From Anthoceros angustus (Eukaryota; Streptophyta; Anthocerotopsida; Anthocerotales; Anthocerotaceae), in NCBI GenBank assembly GCA_010909165.1, contig MU008154.1, positions 719,682 through 783,681 on the forward strand: a stretch of 64,000 bases of DNA, read 5' to 3'. Below are positions 11,141 to 22,759 of this stretch, one piece after another; the stretch's first letter is position 1; each line of letters starts with the position of its first letter. Below the pieces are notes generated by a model. That model made no database searches and had not been told where the DNA came from. It saw nothing but the letters and a program-made list of their open reading frames with translations. Position numbers and translations under genes: made by a program.

Positions 11141-12336
11141 CCTGAGGTGGAACGTAGCGAGGATGAGCAACTTAACAAACCACTTCTTGTTAGGCTTTCC
11201 TAAGGTGCAACGCGTTGAAGGTGGGCAACTCAACCAACCACTTAGATGATGGCTCCTTTATAGATGACCTTGAATACTAGATACTATACAGGATATTTGA
11301 TATTTCCTTTCTAGCATCTTCAAATTGTTTTTCTTGTGATAGGTACTATAAATGGATATTTGATATTTCCTTTATGGCACGTTCAAGTTGTTTTTCTTGT
11401 AATACATACTATTAATGGATATATGATATTTCCTTTCCAAAGATGTTCTAATTGTTTTCTTGTGGTAGCGATATTATATTTATATTTGGTATTTTCTTTT
11501 GTGGTATCTTTGAATTTCTTTCACGCTCGTATTGGTCCATCTTAGTAACAAAATGGCATGGTTGTGCAACTTAATAATTAAGTCTCCTCACCTTGCCTTC
11601 TTAATGTACAACATGTCAATTGAGAACTAAACTACACCAAATGCTGTAGGAATAGAAGTTGATGTGGGAAATAGTTACCACACGTGATTAGACAAAGGCA
11701 TTTGTTTCGTTCCTTGATGAACTTTGTGACGTGAACTAAGCAATGTCATGCCTAACACTTCAGCCCAAATGTGGTAACATGGTCATAGTTTTAACCTTAT
11801 TAATGTTATGAATTGCGTGCTAAACTTACGTCAACTTAAGGCTGGCCTTGATTGCCACGAACCTTTTATGTTGAAGCTCACGATGGCCTCCCAAAACTGC
11901 TTCTTACTAAGGGCTGTCCATGGCATTCAAACCTTCATCAAAAGGAGCCATTCGTATATCTAGTTTCGCGGCACCGAAATCTTTATCAAGGTGCCCAATA
12001 TTGCAAGGCGCAAGCGGCAATTAGGAGACCCCAATACTTTAGTGTAGATGAGACCATCCAATTTGTACACTTTACATAAAGAACTACTCATCATATTATG
12101 ATTTCAAGGACTGAAGGAAATATCAAATATCCATTTATAGTACCTATCACAAGAAAAAACAATTTGAAGATGCTAGAAAGGAAATATCAAATATCCCTGT
12201 ATAGTATCTAGTATTCAAGGTCATCTATAAAGGAGCCATCATCTAAGTGGTTGGTTGAGTTGCCCACCTTAGTTGCACCTTAGGAAAGCCTAACAAGAAG
12301 TGGTTTGTTAAGTTGCTCATCCTCGCTCCACCTCGT

Positions 12337-12709
12337 GAACATCTATCAAACAATAAGTGGTGTATAAAATTGAACATCTATCAAACAATAAGTGGTGTAT
12401 AAAATTGAACATCTATCAAACAATAAGTGCTCGTAAAATTGAACATCTATCAAACAATAAGTGGTCTATAAAATTGAACATCTATCAAACAATAAGTGGT
12501 CTATAAAATTGAACATCTATCAAACAATAAGTGGTCTATAAAATTGAACATCTATCAAACAATAAGTGGTCTATAAAATTGAACATCTATCAAACAATAA
12601 GTGGTCATAAAATTGAACATCTATCAAACAATAAGTGGTCTATAAAATTGAACATCTATCAAACAATAAGTGCTCGTAAAATTGAACATCTATCAAACAA
12701 TAAGTGGTC
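12337..12709 (-). repeat. 35-bp minisatellite, inverted copy
   Basis: About ten to eleven units in reverse orientation, seen as GAACATCTATCAAACAATAA on the + strand. Confidence 0.95.
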
Positions 12710-12867
12710 GGTAAAATTGCTCATCGCAAGGTTCCACCGAGAACTCCTAACAATTGATTGCCTAGGATATTGAGAGCAACCACCACGGTTGAATATATTT
12801 TCACAAAAATAATCCATATTGACCAATTTTAAATACATTATAGAGCACAAACATCCAAGCAATAATG

Positions 12868-13270
12868 AATTCCTCGCGACCAAGCAATAATTATGAGTTG
12901 CTCGAGGACCTAAGACAACGTTGTGGTCATCTAAGTCTTGACTTGATCAAGCTCAATAAAAGAATGTGGATGACTTGATCAAGCTTAAGGCAAAGGCCAC
13001 GGTCACCACATGCAAACCGCTGCTAAGGAAGGCAAATTGAGTCTTGATGACTTGATCAAGCTCAATAAAAGAATAAGCATGACTTGATCAAGCTTAAGGC
13101 AAAGGACCACGGTGGCGGTCACCATATGTATGGAACCGTTGCCGCTAAGGCAAATTGAGTCTTGATGACTTGATCAAGCTCAATAAAAGAAAGCAAGGCG
13201 TGGCGGTGCTCGTCATCCAATGCGGGGAAGCTGTTGCCAAGGCGAGAGGTTCTCGAGGCTCGGAGGTGTT
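12868..13270 (+). pseudogene. ALY/REF-like N-terminal exon, inverted copy
   Basis: Same exon on the + strand. Motif blocks (KLSLDDLIKLNKR) are readable with frame breaks between them, followed by the KARRGGARHP segment and a donor-like GAGGTGTTG. Confidence 0.65.
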
Positions 13271-13561
13271 GACACACGACTTACGAGATAAGTAGCAAGA
13301 CAGCGCACCCTACTTAACCTCCAAGGTTTGTAACTACACACTTTGGTGTGTGTTAGATGCTTAAGTACTTAGTGGAACTTGTGCATATTTAGTGTTACTT
13401 GTGCCCTAGCTTGTCGATATATGATTGCGGTTTTGAACTTCAATTTTACATTTGATTTTTGTTGTGATCTTGTCTCACAGTTTAAGTTGAAGTCTCTAAC
13501 TTTGTGATACTTGAGCCCCGACTTTGTTGCAACCCTAACGGATTGTGGTTCTCTTCGCGGT

Positions 13562-13831
13562 AAAGCTCGAACCACTAAGCCAAACAACCACTTGGATCTT
13601 GATGGCAAACCAATGACCATTGAGGCAATTGATATGCGAATGATAATACAAGCAAAACCAACGACCCCAAATGGGAGTGTGACATGTTATAGGAAGAGGA
13701 GGTAGCCGACCTCCGCCATAGTCAAAAGTGCAGAGGTCTTGGATGCGGAGCTAGATGTGTACCATGGTCAAGTGATGCGAGATTGCATATCGCAAGACTT
13801 CATGTTAGCACAATTTAGTATGCAAATTTAA
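13562..13831 (+). pseudogene. ALY/REF-like terminal exon, inverted copy
   Basis: Same exon on the + strand because this unit is inverted. LDLDGKPMTIEAI is readable, then a frame break in the Gly/Arg linker (ending CYRKRR), then SAEVLDAELDVYHGQVM in another frame and a stop at 13829-13831. Confidence 0.72.
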
Positions 13832-14033
13832 AGGTGGAAACAAGAAGGGCCCGATATGTATGTAATATGGTTGTATGTTTCTTTGTTGTTGCAAAGAATA
13901 GCATACATAAATAATTAAATAAATAATTTTATTTACTATGCTAGTGAAAAATAATCACTATACTAAACATGTATACATACAATACCTAGAGGTGAAGAAG
14001 TTTCATAGTTTTCTAAATACAATTAATAACTGT

Positions 14034-14169
14034 AAGAAGGAAGAAGAAGAAGAAGAAGAAGATGATGAAGAAGAAGAAGAAGAAGAGGAGGAGGAAGAAG
14101 AAGAACAAGAAGATGAAGAGGAAGAAGAAGAAGAAGAACAACAACAACAACAACAAGATGAAGAAGAAA
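14034..14169 (-). repeat. (GAA)n microsatellite, inverted copy
   Basis: The mirrored TTC tract of the inverted unit, seen on the + strand as GAA repeats with a CAA-rich end. Confidence 0.95.
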
Positions 14170-14719
14170 CTTGTTCAAGTCCACTAAAGACGGATCTTCG
14201 TCATAGGATTGAAATATGGCAACTACATAGATTGCGGTAAAATGGTCTAGACGAATGCAAAGGTAAAATTCAAACAAGACAAATAATCTTCAATCAATCA
14301 ATAATGTTAATGAAATGCATGAGAGGGCTAAACACCACAAATTCATCCCCATGAAAGAAAGCTTGACTTGCAAGAGCAGCTCAAAAGTGTAACTTCTCCT
14401 TCTTAATCTTCCATTGCAATGGTGTAAGATTGATATATAACGAGTCGTAACATAGACCTAGCCTTCATAACTGGAGGCGATCATCCATGGAGTGAAAAGT
14501 CATAATCAATATGCGGTGCCGGCTCCTTTCGCAAGGCTCGAGCAAGCGTACATCGACCTCTAGCCTATTGAGAAACTCCTCCACAAGTGGTGCAACAATG
14601 TCATTACCAAGACCATAAATTTCAAGTTCAATGCACGGCAGCACCGTCGCCTTCGATATTGTGTTACCACCGTGACAAGAAGGAGCAGGGGGATCGATAT
14701 CATTAACTCCATGGGTTTC

Positions 14720-14966
14720 CACTTGCAGCCTAAATTGTGCTAACATGAAGTCTTGCGATGCAATCTGCATCACTTGACCATGGTACACATCTAGCTCGCA
14801 TCCAAGACCTCCTTTGACTATGGCGGAGGTGGTGGCTACCTCCTCTTCCTATAACATGTGCCGCCACACTCCCATTTGGGGGTCATTGGTTTGCCGCTTG
14901 TATTATCATTCGCATATCAATTGCCTCAATGGTCATTGGTTTGCCATCAAGATCCAAGTGGTTGTG
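14720..14966 (+). repeat. 4.15-kb repeat unit, short forward stub
   Basis: A short stretch in the original orientation covering the end of the ALY-like terminal exon. It ends at the word AAGTGGTTGT, after which unrelated sequence begins. Confidence 0.75.
14730..14960 (-). pseudogene. ALY/REF-like terminal exon, stub copy
   Basis: Part of the terminal exon in the forward stub, with several small deletions. It is recognisable from DNA identity to the other copies and from the LDAELD region. It ends where the repeat stops. Confidence 0.6.
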
Positions 14967-15547
14967 GAATGGCATTGGCACGCGGGGTGCCTTTGATGAC
15001 ATGTTTCCGGCATGTCGGGGGGAATAAAATGTTTGTATTTTTAAATGGGCTAACCCAGTGTGGGAACTAACTCACTTCCTTTCTAAGCGGTTGATCTGTG
15101 TTTAGCATATGTATATCAGACGCTTTAAATAAACATCGAATACGGTTGATGAACTAGAGGAAGAAGTTGATGAAGCATCGCACTAAAGCTCCAATTGTCC
15201 CTCGAAATACATATTACTATGCATTGTGGGATGGATCAAGAAGACGGAGTTGCCGCATATTTTGAGATGGCCAAGGACTCAAGGAGGATCGCATAGCGAT
15301 CCAAGTGGTGGCATGGTACATAATTATACTTTGAAAGCCGGTGTACGCACTTTGGTCGAGGAATGATGCAAACTTGACTATTGCTATTATTCGTGACGTT
15401 ATCCACACGTATAATGGGTTCCTTCCAAAATTTATATTTGCAATGGATAACACATGCCGAGAATAAGAACGATTGCTTTTGCGTACCTCAATATGCTTGT
15501 TGAGGTGGGCACCTTTGAAAAGGTGAAGGTCGGTTCTCGTAGGGCAT
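14967..15547 (+). pseudogene. DUF7869-type element protein, part 1 (before the gypsy insertion)
   Basis: Frame-shifted coding remnant on the + strand. Readable segments in order: NDANLTIAIIRDVIHTYNG, LPKFIFAMDNTCRE, then after a small deletion AFAYLNMLVEVGTFEKVKVG at the edge of the gypsy LTR. An NLT..I, LP..I...MDN.CREN and LVE.G.FE.VKVG order is typical of a widespread family of element-borne proteins that I recall as DUF7869; the biochemical role is not known to me. The expected next motif, GHTH..VD, is found 14.5 kb downstream at 30017, on the far side of the gypsy element. The first 200 bp or so after the satellite stub are not recognisable. Confidence 0.68.
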
Positions 15548-16177
15548 TGTGATTCGGACTTCTGGGGGTTAGAAATTAGGTAGGGCTTTGTTTTTTGTAG
15601 GAGTAAAGGATAAATGGCGGAAAAGGGAAATAAGCATGGGCACTCGGACGGCACTGGAGTATACTCCGGACTCCGGAGTGAGGAAGCGTACAGGGACCTA
15701 CTATGGTAGGCGCCACGATGCGGATAAGTCCGACCCACTCCAAGACCGAGGCGGGATAAATGCAGAAAATGCTGAGAGTTGGGCCGTGGGAGGCGGACCG
15801 GGCGCCGCCACGTGGGCAACTCAGGTGGAAGCAGCATCTGTGGCGGGGAAGTAACCTTGCCGAGGCCGTTATGGCGGTATTCACGCCGCGGACCGCGCGG
15901 CACAGAAGACCGAGTACGCGCAAGGCTGAGGGCGCGGGACGTAATAAGCCGCGCACTGCGCGCTACGGATGTGTGGAAGAGGCGCCCGCCTGCCGTTACT
16001 CCCACGAGCGGGCGGGGAAGGTCACGCAGCCGAGACACCGCGATCTCGCCCGCACCGCTCGGGCGGTATCTCGTGGACACAGACGCTCGCTCACCGCTGA
16101 GGTCGGAGCACAACGCGAAGAAGGCGCAACGTGCTGCCAGCCCGGCTGCGCCATGCAACCAAGGGAGGAGAAGGCGA

Positions 16178-18333
16178 TGGCACCCAAAAGCCCGCGAAGT
16201 TTGGGAGCCATGGAACCTTGTGGAGCGCAACATTGTGACCCGCGCTATCCGGACTTTGGGCCTGGCTCCGAGCGGGAGAATTGGTGCAGGAGTGGCATTT
16301 GGATGTGTTCCGGATAGTGCGGACATTTGTGTCTCTGGTCGGGAGTTCGCCCAAGATGCCGGGCGGTCAATAAGGAGGTGCGGTCCAAGAACCTCCGGAG
16401 GACCCAAGGCGATGGACCTTGAGGTCCCGAGGCGGCCTACAACCGCCCAAAGGAGGAAGAGGGGAGGGTGCCGAGCCCCTCAAGGCGGGGAAGATAGGGC
16501 CCGGCCACAGCGATGCTAAGGCTCGACGCAACGACCACCAACGGTTGGTCGATATCCGACTGTTGGACGGTCGAGTAAGGGCGGTGGCGGATCATTGTCC
16601 ATCGAACCTACTCACCAAGGTGGATCACCTTGGTGATAATCTGATAGTATTCACCTTGCGGCCGGGAAGAAGGCGGTGAGGAAGGATTATCTTCGCCGGT
16701 TTAGCGAGGCTTAGCTCGGCCGAAGCCTTAGCCATCAATACGATCCATGTATGGGGGCATTTCGAGCTCCTCAAGGAAGGAGAGCTTGAGCGAGCCCGAA
16801 AGGACCGAGGCCCCGCCAAGTGGAGGGCAAGGGCGCCGAGGGGAGGAGGCCGTCAAAGCCAAACGGACTCGGAGGAGGACGATCGAGGATTCCTGACTCC
16901 ATACGTCTGAACGGACCCCTCACCACCTGTGGAAGTATGGAAGAAATTCCCCGCCTCCCTCCTTCCGTGCCCCAACCAGCAGCCCAGAAGCGGCCCCGAC
17001 CCCAGCAGCCGCCACGGCCATCACTCCTACCGAGGAGCCCCACGACTGTGAGGGAGCCAAGAGACGCAAGACCACGGCTGGCGGCACCCGGTCGGTGCAG
17101 TTTCCCCCTTGCAGGTGAGGCGGAGGAAGCGGAGGACCCAAGGCGATGGACCTTGAGGTCCCGAGGCGGAGGACAGCGCAGCCACGAGCAGTCACATCGC
17201 CCGGCGGAAGGGCAAAAGGCTTGCTCCCGACTCTCACCTCCTCCGAGCCCTGTGGAGGAAAAGGGCGAGAAGGAGCTCGCGCCAAAAGGGCCAAGGAGGA
17301 AGCTCGGGCTCGGCCTCGGGGACCTAAGGGTCCCGATTAGGTCCGAGAACCCACCGACTTACTCAGGGTATGGAGGTCCTTGCGGACCGTGAGATCACGG
17401 CTCCACTACGGACTTTGTGGGAGCCTCACGTGACGTGGAAGAAACAGGGTCAGCTACCGTCATGGGCGGTATGCTCACAGTCTGCGGGATGGCCGAGAAG
17501 ACCTGGAGGTAGAAGCCACCCGCATGGTACTCCTCCGAGGCGGTTGGAGGAGCCCAGAGGCGAGAAGGAAGGCCAAGCCTCGGCCGATTGAGGAAGGCGG
17601 AGGCGAGAGGGAGGTCCGTCCATCCGCAAGGACCGGACCAAATTCCATTGGAGGAGCCCAGAGGCGAGAAGGAAGGCCAAGGAGGCGGAGGACCTCTGCA
17701 GGCGGAGGCGGAGGCGAGAAGGAGCTCGCGCCAAAAGGGCCAAGGAGGCGGAGGCGGAGGCGGCCGAGAGCCACGCCAATCAAGGCCGAGCAAGTGGAGG
17801 CTCGGTGAAGGTGGCCAAGGAGGCGGAGGCCACGGCCGATCGCGATCACTATCGGCGTGATCGGGCCGGTGGAGGGAGGCGGCCGAGAGCCACGCCAATC
17901 AAGGCCGAGCAGTGGCAAGAAGCGGAGGAAGAAGAAGGAGGAGGAGGCCGGAAATCGGGGACCTCGGTGCAGTGCAGAGGTAGAAGGGAGGCGGCAGGAG
18001 TTGGAGGACAGTAAGGACACCTTGGAATTACAACTCCAAGATGCGTCGGAGCAGCAAGGAATTCTCAATGGGAGAATCCAGGACTTCGAGCAGGAGATAG
18101 AGCGCCTCCAGCTCTGCCTGAAGATGGAGCAGGAGGTGGCGGAGCAAGCGCGGACCAACCAGGCCCAAGAAGCTCGCCACAAGGAGGTAGAGGATCTCCG
18201 GACTCAGCTCCGGGAGGTGGAGCAGCAGCGGCAGGAGATGGAGGACCGCAAGGAGACTTTGGAGCTGCAGCTCCAAACTATCATTGAGAGGAATGGTAGT
18301 CTGCAGGACATGGTCGCGGAGCAGGCGAAATAA
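16178..18333 (+). pseudogene. Frame-shifted coiled-coil ORF inside the 5' LTR
   Basis: Several frames on the + strand add up to one decayed protein. It starts near MAPKSP / EVWEPWNLVERN-like sequence at about 16178, passes LLTKVDHLGDNLIVF at about 16605, then a Pro/Arg-rich middle, and ends in a long heptad-rich region (17857-18333) with words such as RQELEDSKDTLELQLQ and LRTQLREVEQQRQEME. The best frame over the coiled coil is 158 codons. It resembles coiled-coil proteins carried by plant gypsy elements, but I cannot assign a named family. Equivalent sequence is in the 3' LTR. Confidence 0.55.
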
Positions 18334-19025
18334 AGCTCCATTGGCGCGGAGTCGGAGGCGATGGAGCAGGGGAGGCGTCGAGATGGAAAAGGGCACAGGT
18401 GAAGCCCGCGATCAGCGTGTTGCCGCTCGGAGGCGGGAGATGGCGGAGTTAACGGGAATGGACAAGGAGGCGGAGGAGGACAAGAAGCTGCGGTCGGTGA
18501 GGAAGTCGGAAGGGGAGCAGCTGCTATGGCGGGCAAGGCGCGGAGCAGGCGGAGGAGTTGGAGCAAGTGGAGCAGCGGCGGGAGGTGAGGCGACCTGGCA
18601 GCCTCGCGGCAACCCGGCTCGGCTATCAACAGCGGGAGGTGGAGCAACAAGCGGGGCTCGGCTCCGGGCATCTATGGCGAAGAGTATCGGTGCTCCGGCA
18701 CGTGGAAGAGGCAATCCAGAAGTGGATTCGGACTTTGCCTATTACCACGAGCTCAGGAGAGGCCTCTCGGCCACGCATAGGCGGACCTGGAAGGCTCGGA
18801 GGAAGAAGGGCACGAGAGACAGGACCCTAGGGGCCTGCTTGGAGACGACAAGGAGGGAGCCCAAGAGGAGCGGGACGCAGGACCCCAAGGTAAGTTCACC
18901 ACCACCCGATCCGGAGGGGGGTGAGGGGCAGTGCAGAGAGCCAACCCACCAAGACAAGGGTCGGGGTAAGGAGGAGGACCTAGCATCTGAGGTCCACAGG
19001 AAGTCCGGAGTTGGAGATCGGACCC

Positions 19026-19090
19026 GAGGTCCGGACTCGAGGTCCGGACTCGAGGTCCGGACTCGAGGTCCGGACTCGAGGTCCGGACCT
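19026..19090 (+). repeat. 13-bp tandem repeat GAGGTCCGGACTC (five units)
   Basis: Five consecutive 13-bp units; the last differs at its end (GAGGTCCGGACCT). Each unit is nearly self-complementary around TCCGGA. The 3' LTR has only scattered remnants of this array. Confidence 0.9.
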
Positions 19091-19452
19091 TGGAGTTCGG
19101 GGCTCGGGTCGACCGGACTCGAGGTCGGGACTCCCGATGAGGAGCCCCTTCGACTTCGCTAGGGGAGCGGTGGCCGGAGGACCCAGGAGGCCGAGGGGAG
19201 GATGACGTTGTGTAGCGCGTTGTCGAGCCGCCACCGGTAACTGGGATTCGGGAAAGGAGGGGTCCGCCTCGCGGATCATCCGATTAGGCGCCTTGTGTCG
19301 GGAGATTGGACCACCAATCCCAAGGCGGAACCCGGACCTTCCATTACCGTGGCGAAGGAGATAGGAGGAAGAGGATGGTAGGCGGCCGATTAGGGCATCT
19401 TGGTGGCCGTCGGCTCGGAATAGGGGTGTAATAAAGACGCCGACCGGCGTAG

Positions 19453-19458
19453 TATAAG
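19453..19458 (+). promoter_or_regulatory. TATA-like box in the 5' LTR
   Basis: TATAAG followed by GAGGGC, about 560 bp before the LTR end, with an ATAAAT word about 25 bp downstream. The same arrangement occurs in the 3' LTR, which supports a promoter role. Confidence 0.5.
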
Positions 19459-20229
19459 AGGGCCGGGCTGCCACAGATAAATCATCTTTCTTGGTGTTGA
19501 TGCGTTCTTGCGCACCTTGTGTGTCTTCCTAACGTGAGTCCCGAGTCACCGAAAGGTGCACGGCCCGGAGGGATTGATCGTGGTCCCGTGACGGACCTAA
19601 CGTGTTGTGGTGTGTGCGGGGAAGGGTGGCGGGGACCCGTGCTCGTCGAGCGCGACCGAGCGGAGCGTGTGAGCCGGAGGGACTCGGAGGCGTCTCGGCG
19701 CCGGACGAGAGGCCCGGTGGAGCAGCGGAGGAGGTCCGACTGTAACCCGCGCCTTCTAAGACCGATAAGTGTAGTGAGAGAGGAGGACGAGAGGTGTGAG
19801 AGACGGAGCAGGCACTGACAGGTCCTTAAACGCTTGGCCATACCGGCTGTGCGGTGTTGTTGCGAGTAGTTACGTGAACTAAGGGTGTGCGTTAGGGCGG
19901 TGGACGTAAAGTAAAGGCGAGAAAGCGCTGAAGCAGCCTATCATTCCTTTGGGAACGGACTTCTTCCTACAACGACACGGATTGTCGCGGTGGCCGTCGG
20001 TAGTCGCGCCACATTTTGGCCGTTCTTGGAATGAAATCGTTCCGTAGCGTGGATGCGTGGAGGACGGAGGTAGTTAAGGGCAATTCGAGAGAGGACGTTG
20101 TGACCGGCGCTCGCACGAGCCGCGTGAGAGACGACGAGCTCGAGGCGAGACACGATAGCGGTGGTGGGTTGTCGGATCGAGAGGAGGACGCAGACCAAGT
20201 CAGCGGCGGTTCCTCATCCCTTGATCGCG

Positions 20230-21710
20230 ATGGCAACAACGCCGACCAAGCAAGCGATTCTCTTTGGAGGTAAGAAGGAGAGGCCGAAACCTTCGTGGAG
20301 GATTTCGTGTCACGGGCAAACTTCAACGGAGAAGGTTCGGATCGCGACTCATTCATTGTTCCAAGGTGTCTAGGGGCGGCTCGGTGGTACCGGAGGAAAT
20401 ACCACCGCCTCGAGCACCCCACCGCAAACTTGAGCATTGAAGGATGCCTTCAGAAAGATTCCATGAATCGATCAAGAAGGCTACGCCTTGTCCAAACTCG
20501 AGAACAAGCGAGGAAAGACGGAGAAGTTGGGATCGTACATCGAACGGTTCTACGCTACCGGGACCGGCACCCCACTCACACTACCATGCAGGCGGTACGT
20601 TGGTTCGGAGCTGGCTTATCCAAGCCAATGGCTAAGCATGCTCGTTGGCGAAGAAAGATGTGAGCAAGGCGGTCCGGGGCGAGAACTATGAAGAATCGAT
20701 GCACCAACGACGGCCGAGGACTCCTCCGGAGGAAAGAAGAAAAAGAAGCGGGGTCGGACTCGAAGATGAAGAACCCTGACGAGGAGGATGATGAGACCGA
20801 GGCACGGAGGAAGAGGAAGAGGACTCAAGAAGAATCCGAGGTCATGGAAGAAGAAGAACCCGCCAAAAAATAAAGAAGAAGCCCGTAGTCGCGGAGGGTG
20901 GAAAAGAAGGAGGTCATGATGCCGCACGTGCAGGTCCACCAGCTCCTTTTGAAGGAAGTAGCGGGCCGAGGGAAGATCTAGAGCGGGTAATGAAGAGGGT
21001 GGAGGAGTTGACGATCAACCGTGAAGGATAAAGAACGGTAAGGTGGCCACCACGGTCCGACTCATTTGTGGTGTGCGGTGTGTCACCAACATGGGCATTC
21101 AAGGCCAACCGCCTCCGCCCGTGAACCGTGTGGAGTATGACTACGGGAAGAGTCAGGAAAGTGGGAGGATGCATACCAAGTGCAAGAAGCAGGACCACGG
21201 TATCCCGACGATGTACCCCATGCAGCTGGTCCGTCTGCATCGACCTCCGATGCAAAGACCGCATGGGAGCCCTCCAGAATTCTCGGCGGTGGTGCACTGT
21301 GGAACCCGGGCACTACTCCAACGCCCATACCCCACCGCAAGGTAACGGGACTTTGAACGCCTGTGGAGATGGCGGGGGCACATGGCGGGTACCTTGTGTC
21401 GAAACCTCGCTCGGACGGTGCGCTCGCCACCCGGCGAGAGCCCCGCCTCGCCTCCCTCCTAAGGCGGCGCATGCAAATTGAAGACGACAACCGGGCGGAG
21501 GGGAGGAGGCACCGAGGAGCTCGAACGAGGTGGTACGGGCAAGTTCGCCAAGGAGAAGAAGGCGGACACAGTCTTGGAAGTGTCAACCCGAGTCGCCGAG
21601 AAAAGGAAGGAAGAGGCAGTTTAAGAGGAAGAAAAATGGGGATAGTCCCACGGATACGGAGGACGGAACACCTGCGAAGGAAGCCGAACCCGCCAAAGAG
21701 GACGAGTTAA
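20230..21710 (+). pseudogene. Gypsy gag region (decayed)
   Basis: Begins near MATTPTKQAILFGGKKERPK at 20230. A later segment (ALSKLENKRGKTEKLGSYIE, 20480-20560) has the spacing of a retrotransposon gag helix region. An acidic/lysine-rich part follows at 20700-20890, and a zinc-knuckle-like CAVCHQHGHSRPT is readable at about 21076-21115. The frame changes several times. The 21530-21997 frame (rich in Lys, Glu, Pro) probably leads into protease. Confidence 0.55.
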
Positions 21711-22139
21711 ACCGGGCAGCTCTGCCAGAAGAAGAAACCTCCCAAAAGCCACCGGGAGTCTCCGGAGAAGCGGACTCACCTACGGCAACGCCGCAGTTTC
21801 CACCGGATGTGGTCCGAGAAGTGACCGAGATGCTTCAGGAAGAACTCCGACAGGACCCAGAAGTGGTCCGACCACCACAGCGCAGTGGCCAAACGCTGGA
21901 GGAGTCAAGGCGGTGGCGCGGCAGGAGAACCACCCGCCCTTTCAAGGTGGCCGACTTGATGATGGACCAACAACACTTGGTGTCCCTTAGTTGTTAAAAG
22001 ACAACCAGTATCGGCGAAGTCCGGCCATCGAGCACAACCACGCCGGAACTCCTTGGTGGGAAGCAAACGTGGAGGTAAGGGTCGATCTCATACGGACCAC
22101 AGGCGCCGATGGTGCGGTGGAAATTGCGGGTGTGTAATT

Positions 22140-22440
22140 AAAACGTGCCTCTAGACACGGGTCGAGTGAACCTCATCACCGAGGCCACCGCAAGGCAGGG
22201 GGGTTCACCACCTTCGAGCCATCCACCAAAACCCTCGTGATGGCGGACATGTCGCGGCGCCCGGGAGTTGTCCGAGTCCAAGCCACCATAGCGGAGCCCC
22301 TATACATTAGATTTCGTCATCGGACCGGGACCTCCAGGGTATGAGGTCCTTAGACCTTGGCTGAGCCTCGCTCGAGACAAAACTACACTTGGACGGAAGG
22401 AAATACACTTCAAGCCGTGGACTGGGATCCAAGGTGAGGG
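22140..22440 (+). pseudogene. Gypsy aspartic protease (decayed)
   Basis: Reads LDTG(S)RVNLITEATAR, the DTG active site followed by the usual N-L-I, then GFTTFEPSTKTLVMAD and, after shifts, a VRVQATIAE / GPPGYEVL / LHLDGRKYT order as in gypsy proteases. Small indels break it. Confidence 0.6.
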
Positions 22441-22759
22441 AAGGACGGTAGCGATTACAGGTAAGGACACATCTGTGGTGGCACCGGCCTGCGAGGGTAC
22501 ACCTCCGCAGAAAAGTGGGGACGATGAGCGCGAGGATACGAATGAGGACTACCCTTTCCCAAAATCACGTGGTCAAGAAGAAATGGACTATCGAGGGACA
22601 CCTTTGGAGCGGAGGTGATCATTGCTTAGTGGAAGTCGCGGGACGAATAACAAGAGGGGAATCCATGAGGAGGACCAAGAAGTAACTGCACCTCGGACGA
22701 ACTCTTCCGAGAATGGGGAATGCGTGAAGATGAACCTGGTGAGGATGATGGCTTGGAGT

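Larger units (their letters stand above)
8342..12111 (+). repeat. 4.15-kb tandem repeat unit, copy 3 (internally duplicated, truncated at the end)
   Basis: Third forward unit. A 394-bp segment is duplicated inside it (9107-9500 and 9501 to about 9840), joined where the ALY-like exon meets a run of TTC. The unit stops at about 12111, where the sequence switches to the reverse complement of an earlier part of the unit. Confidence 0.85.
12112..14719 (-). repeat. 4.15-kb repeat unit, inverted partial copy
   Basis: From about 12112 the sequence is the reverse complement of the unit, starting at the part equivalent to about 11370 and running back to the start of the unit. The minisatellite, both ALY-like exons and the (GAA)n tract all appear in mirrored order. 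At about 14719 the orientation switches back through a shared word (GTTTCC). Confidence 0.85.
15548..20013 (+). repeat. 5' LTR of the gypsy element
   Basis: Begins TGTGATTCGGACTTC and ends CGCGCCACA. The same end is seen in the 3' LTR and in a separate fragment at 42532. It contains the coiled-coil frame, a 13-bp tandem repeat and, near its end, a TATA-like box. No convincing primer-binding site was identified after its end (TTTTGGCCGTTCTTGG follows). Confidence 0.82.

Noticed and set aside
14465-14788. 107-codon minus-strand frame combining the LEIYGLGND segment and an ALY-like tail
   Set aside because: It spans the inversion junction at 14719 and is an accidental fusion of two repeat parts.
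15217-16407. 396-codon minus-strand frame
   Set aside because: It is antisense to the gypsy LTR and runs over the LTR start into the DUF7869-type remnant. High GC content lowers stop frequency, and no domain is visible.
17395-18714. Several minus-strand Pro/Leu/Ser-rich frames of 100-235 codons
   Set aside because: They are mirror images of the coiled-coil frame; their composition follows from the complementary GAG/CTC-rich codons.
20014-20031. Primer-binding site of the gypsy element
   Set aside because: TTTTGGCCGTTCTTGG does contain TGG near the LTR end, but I could not match it to a tRNA 3' end with confidence, and the fragment at 42532 is followed by different sequence.
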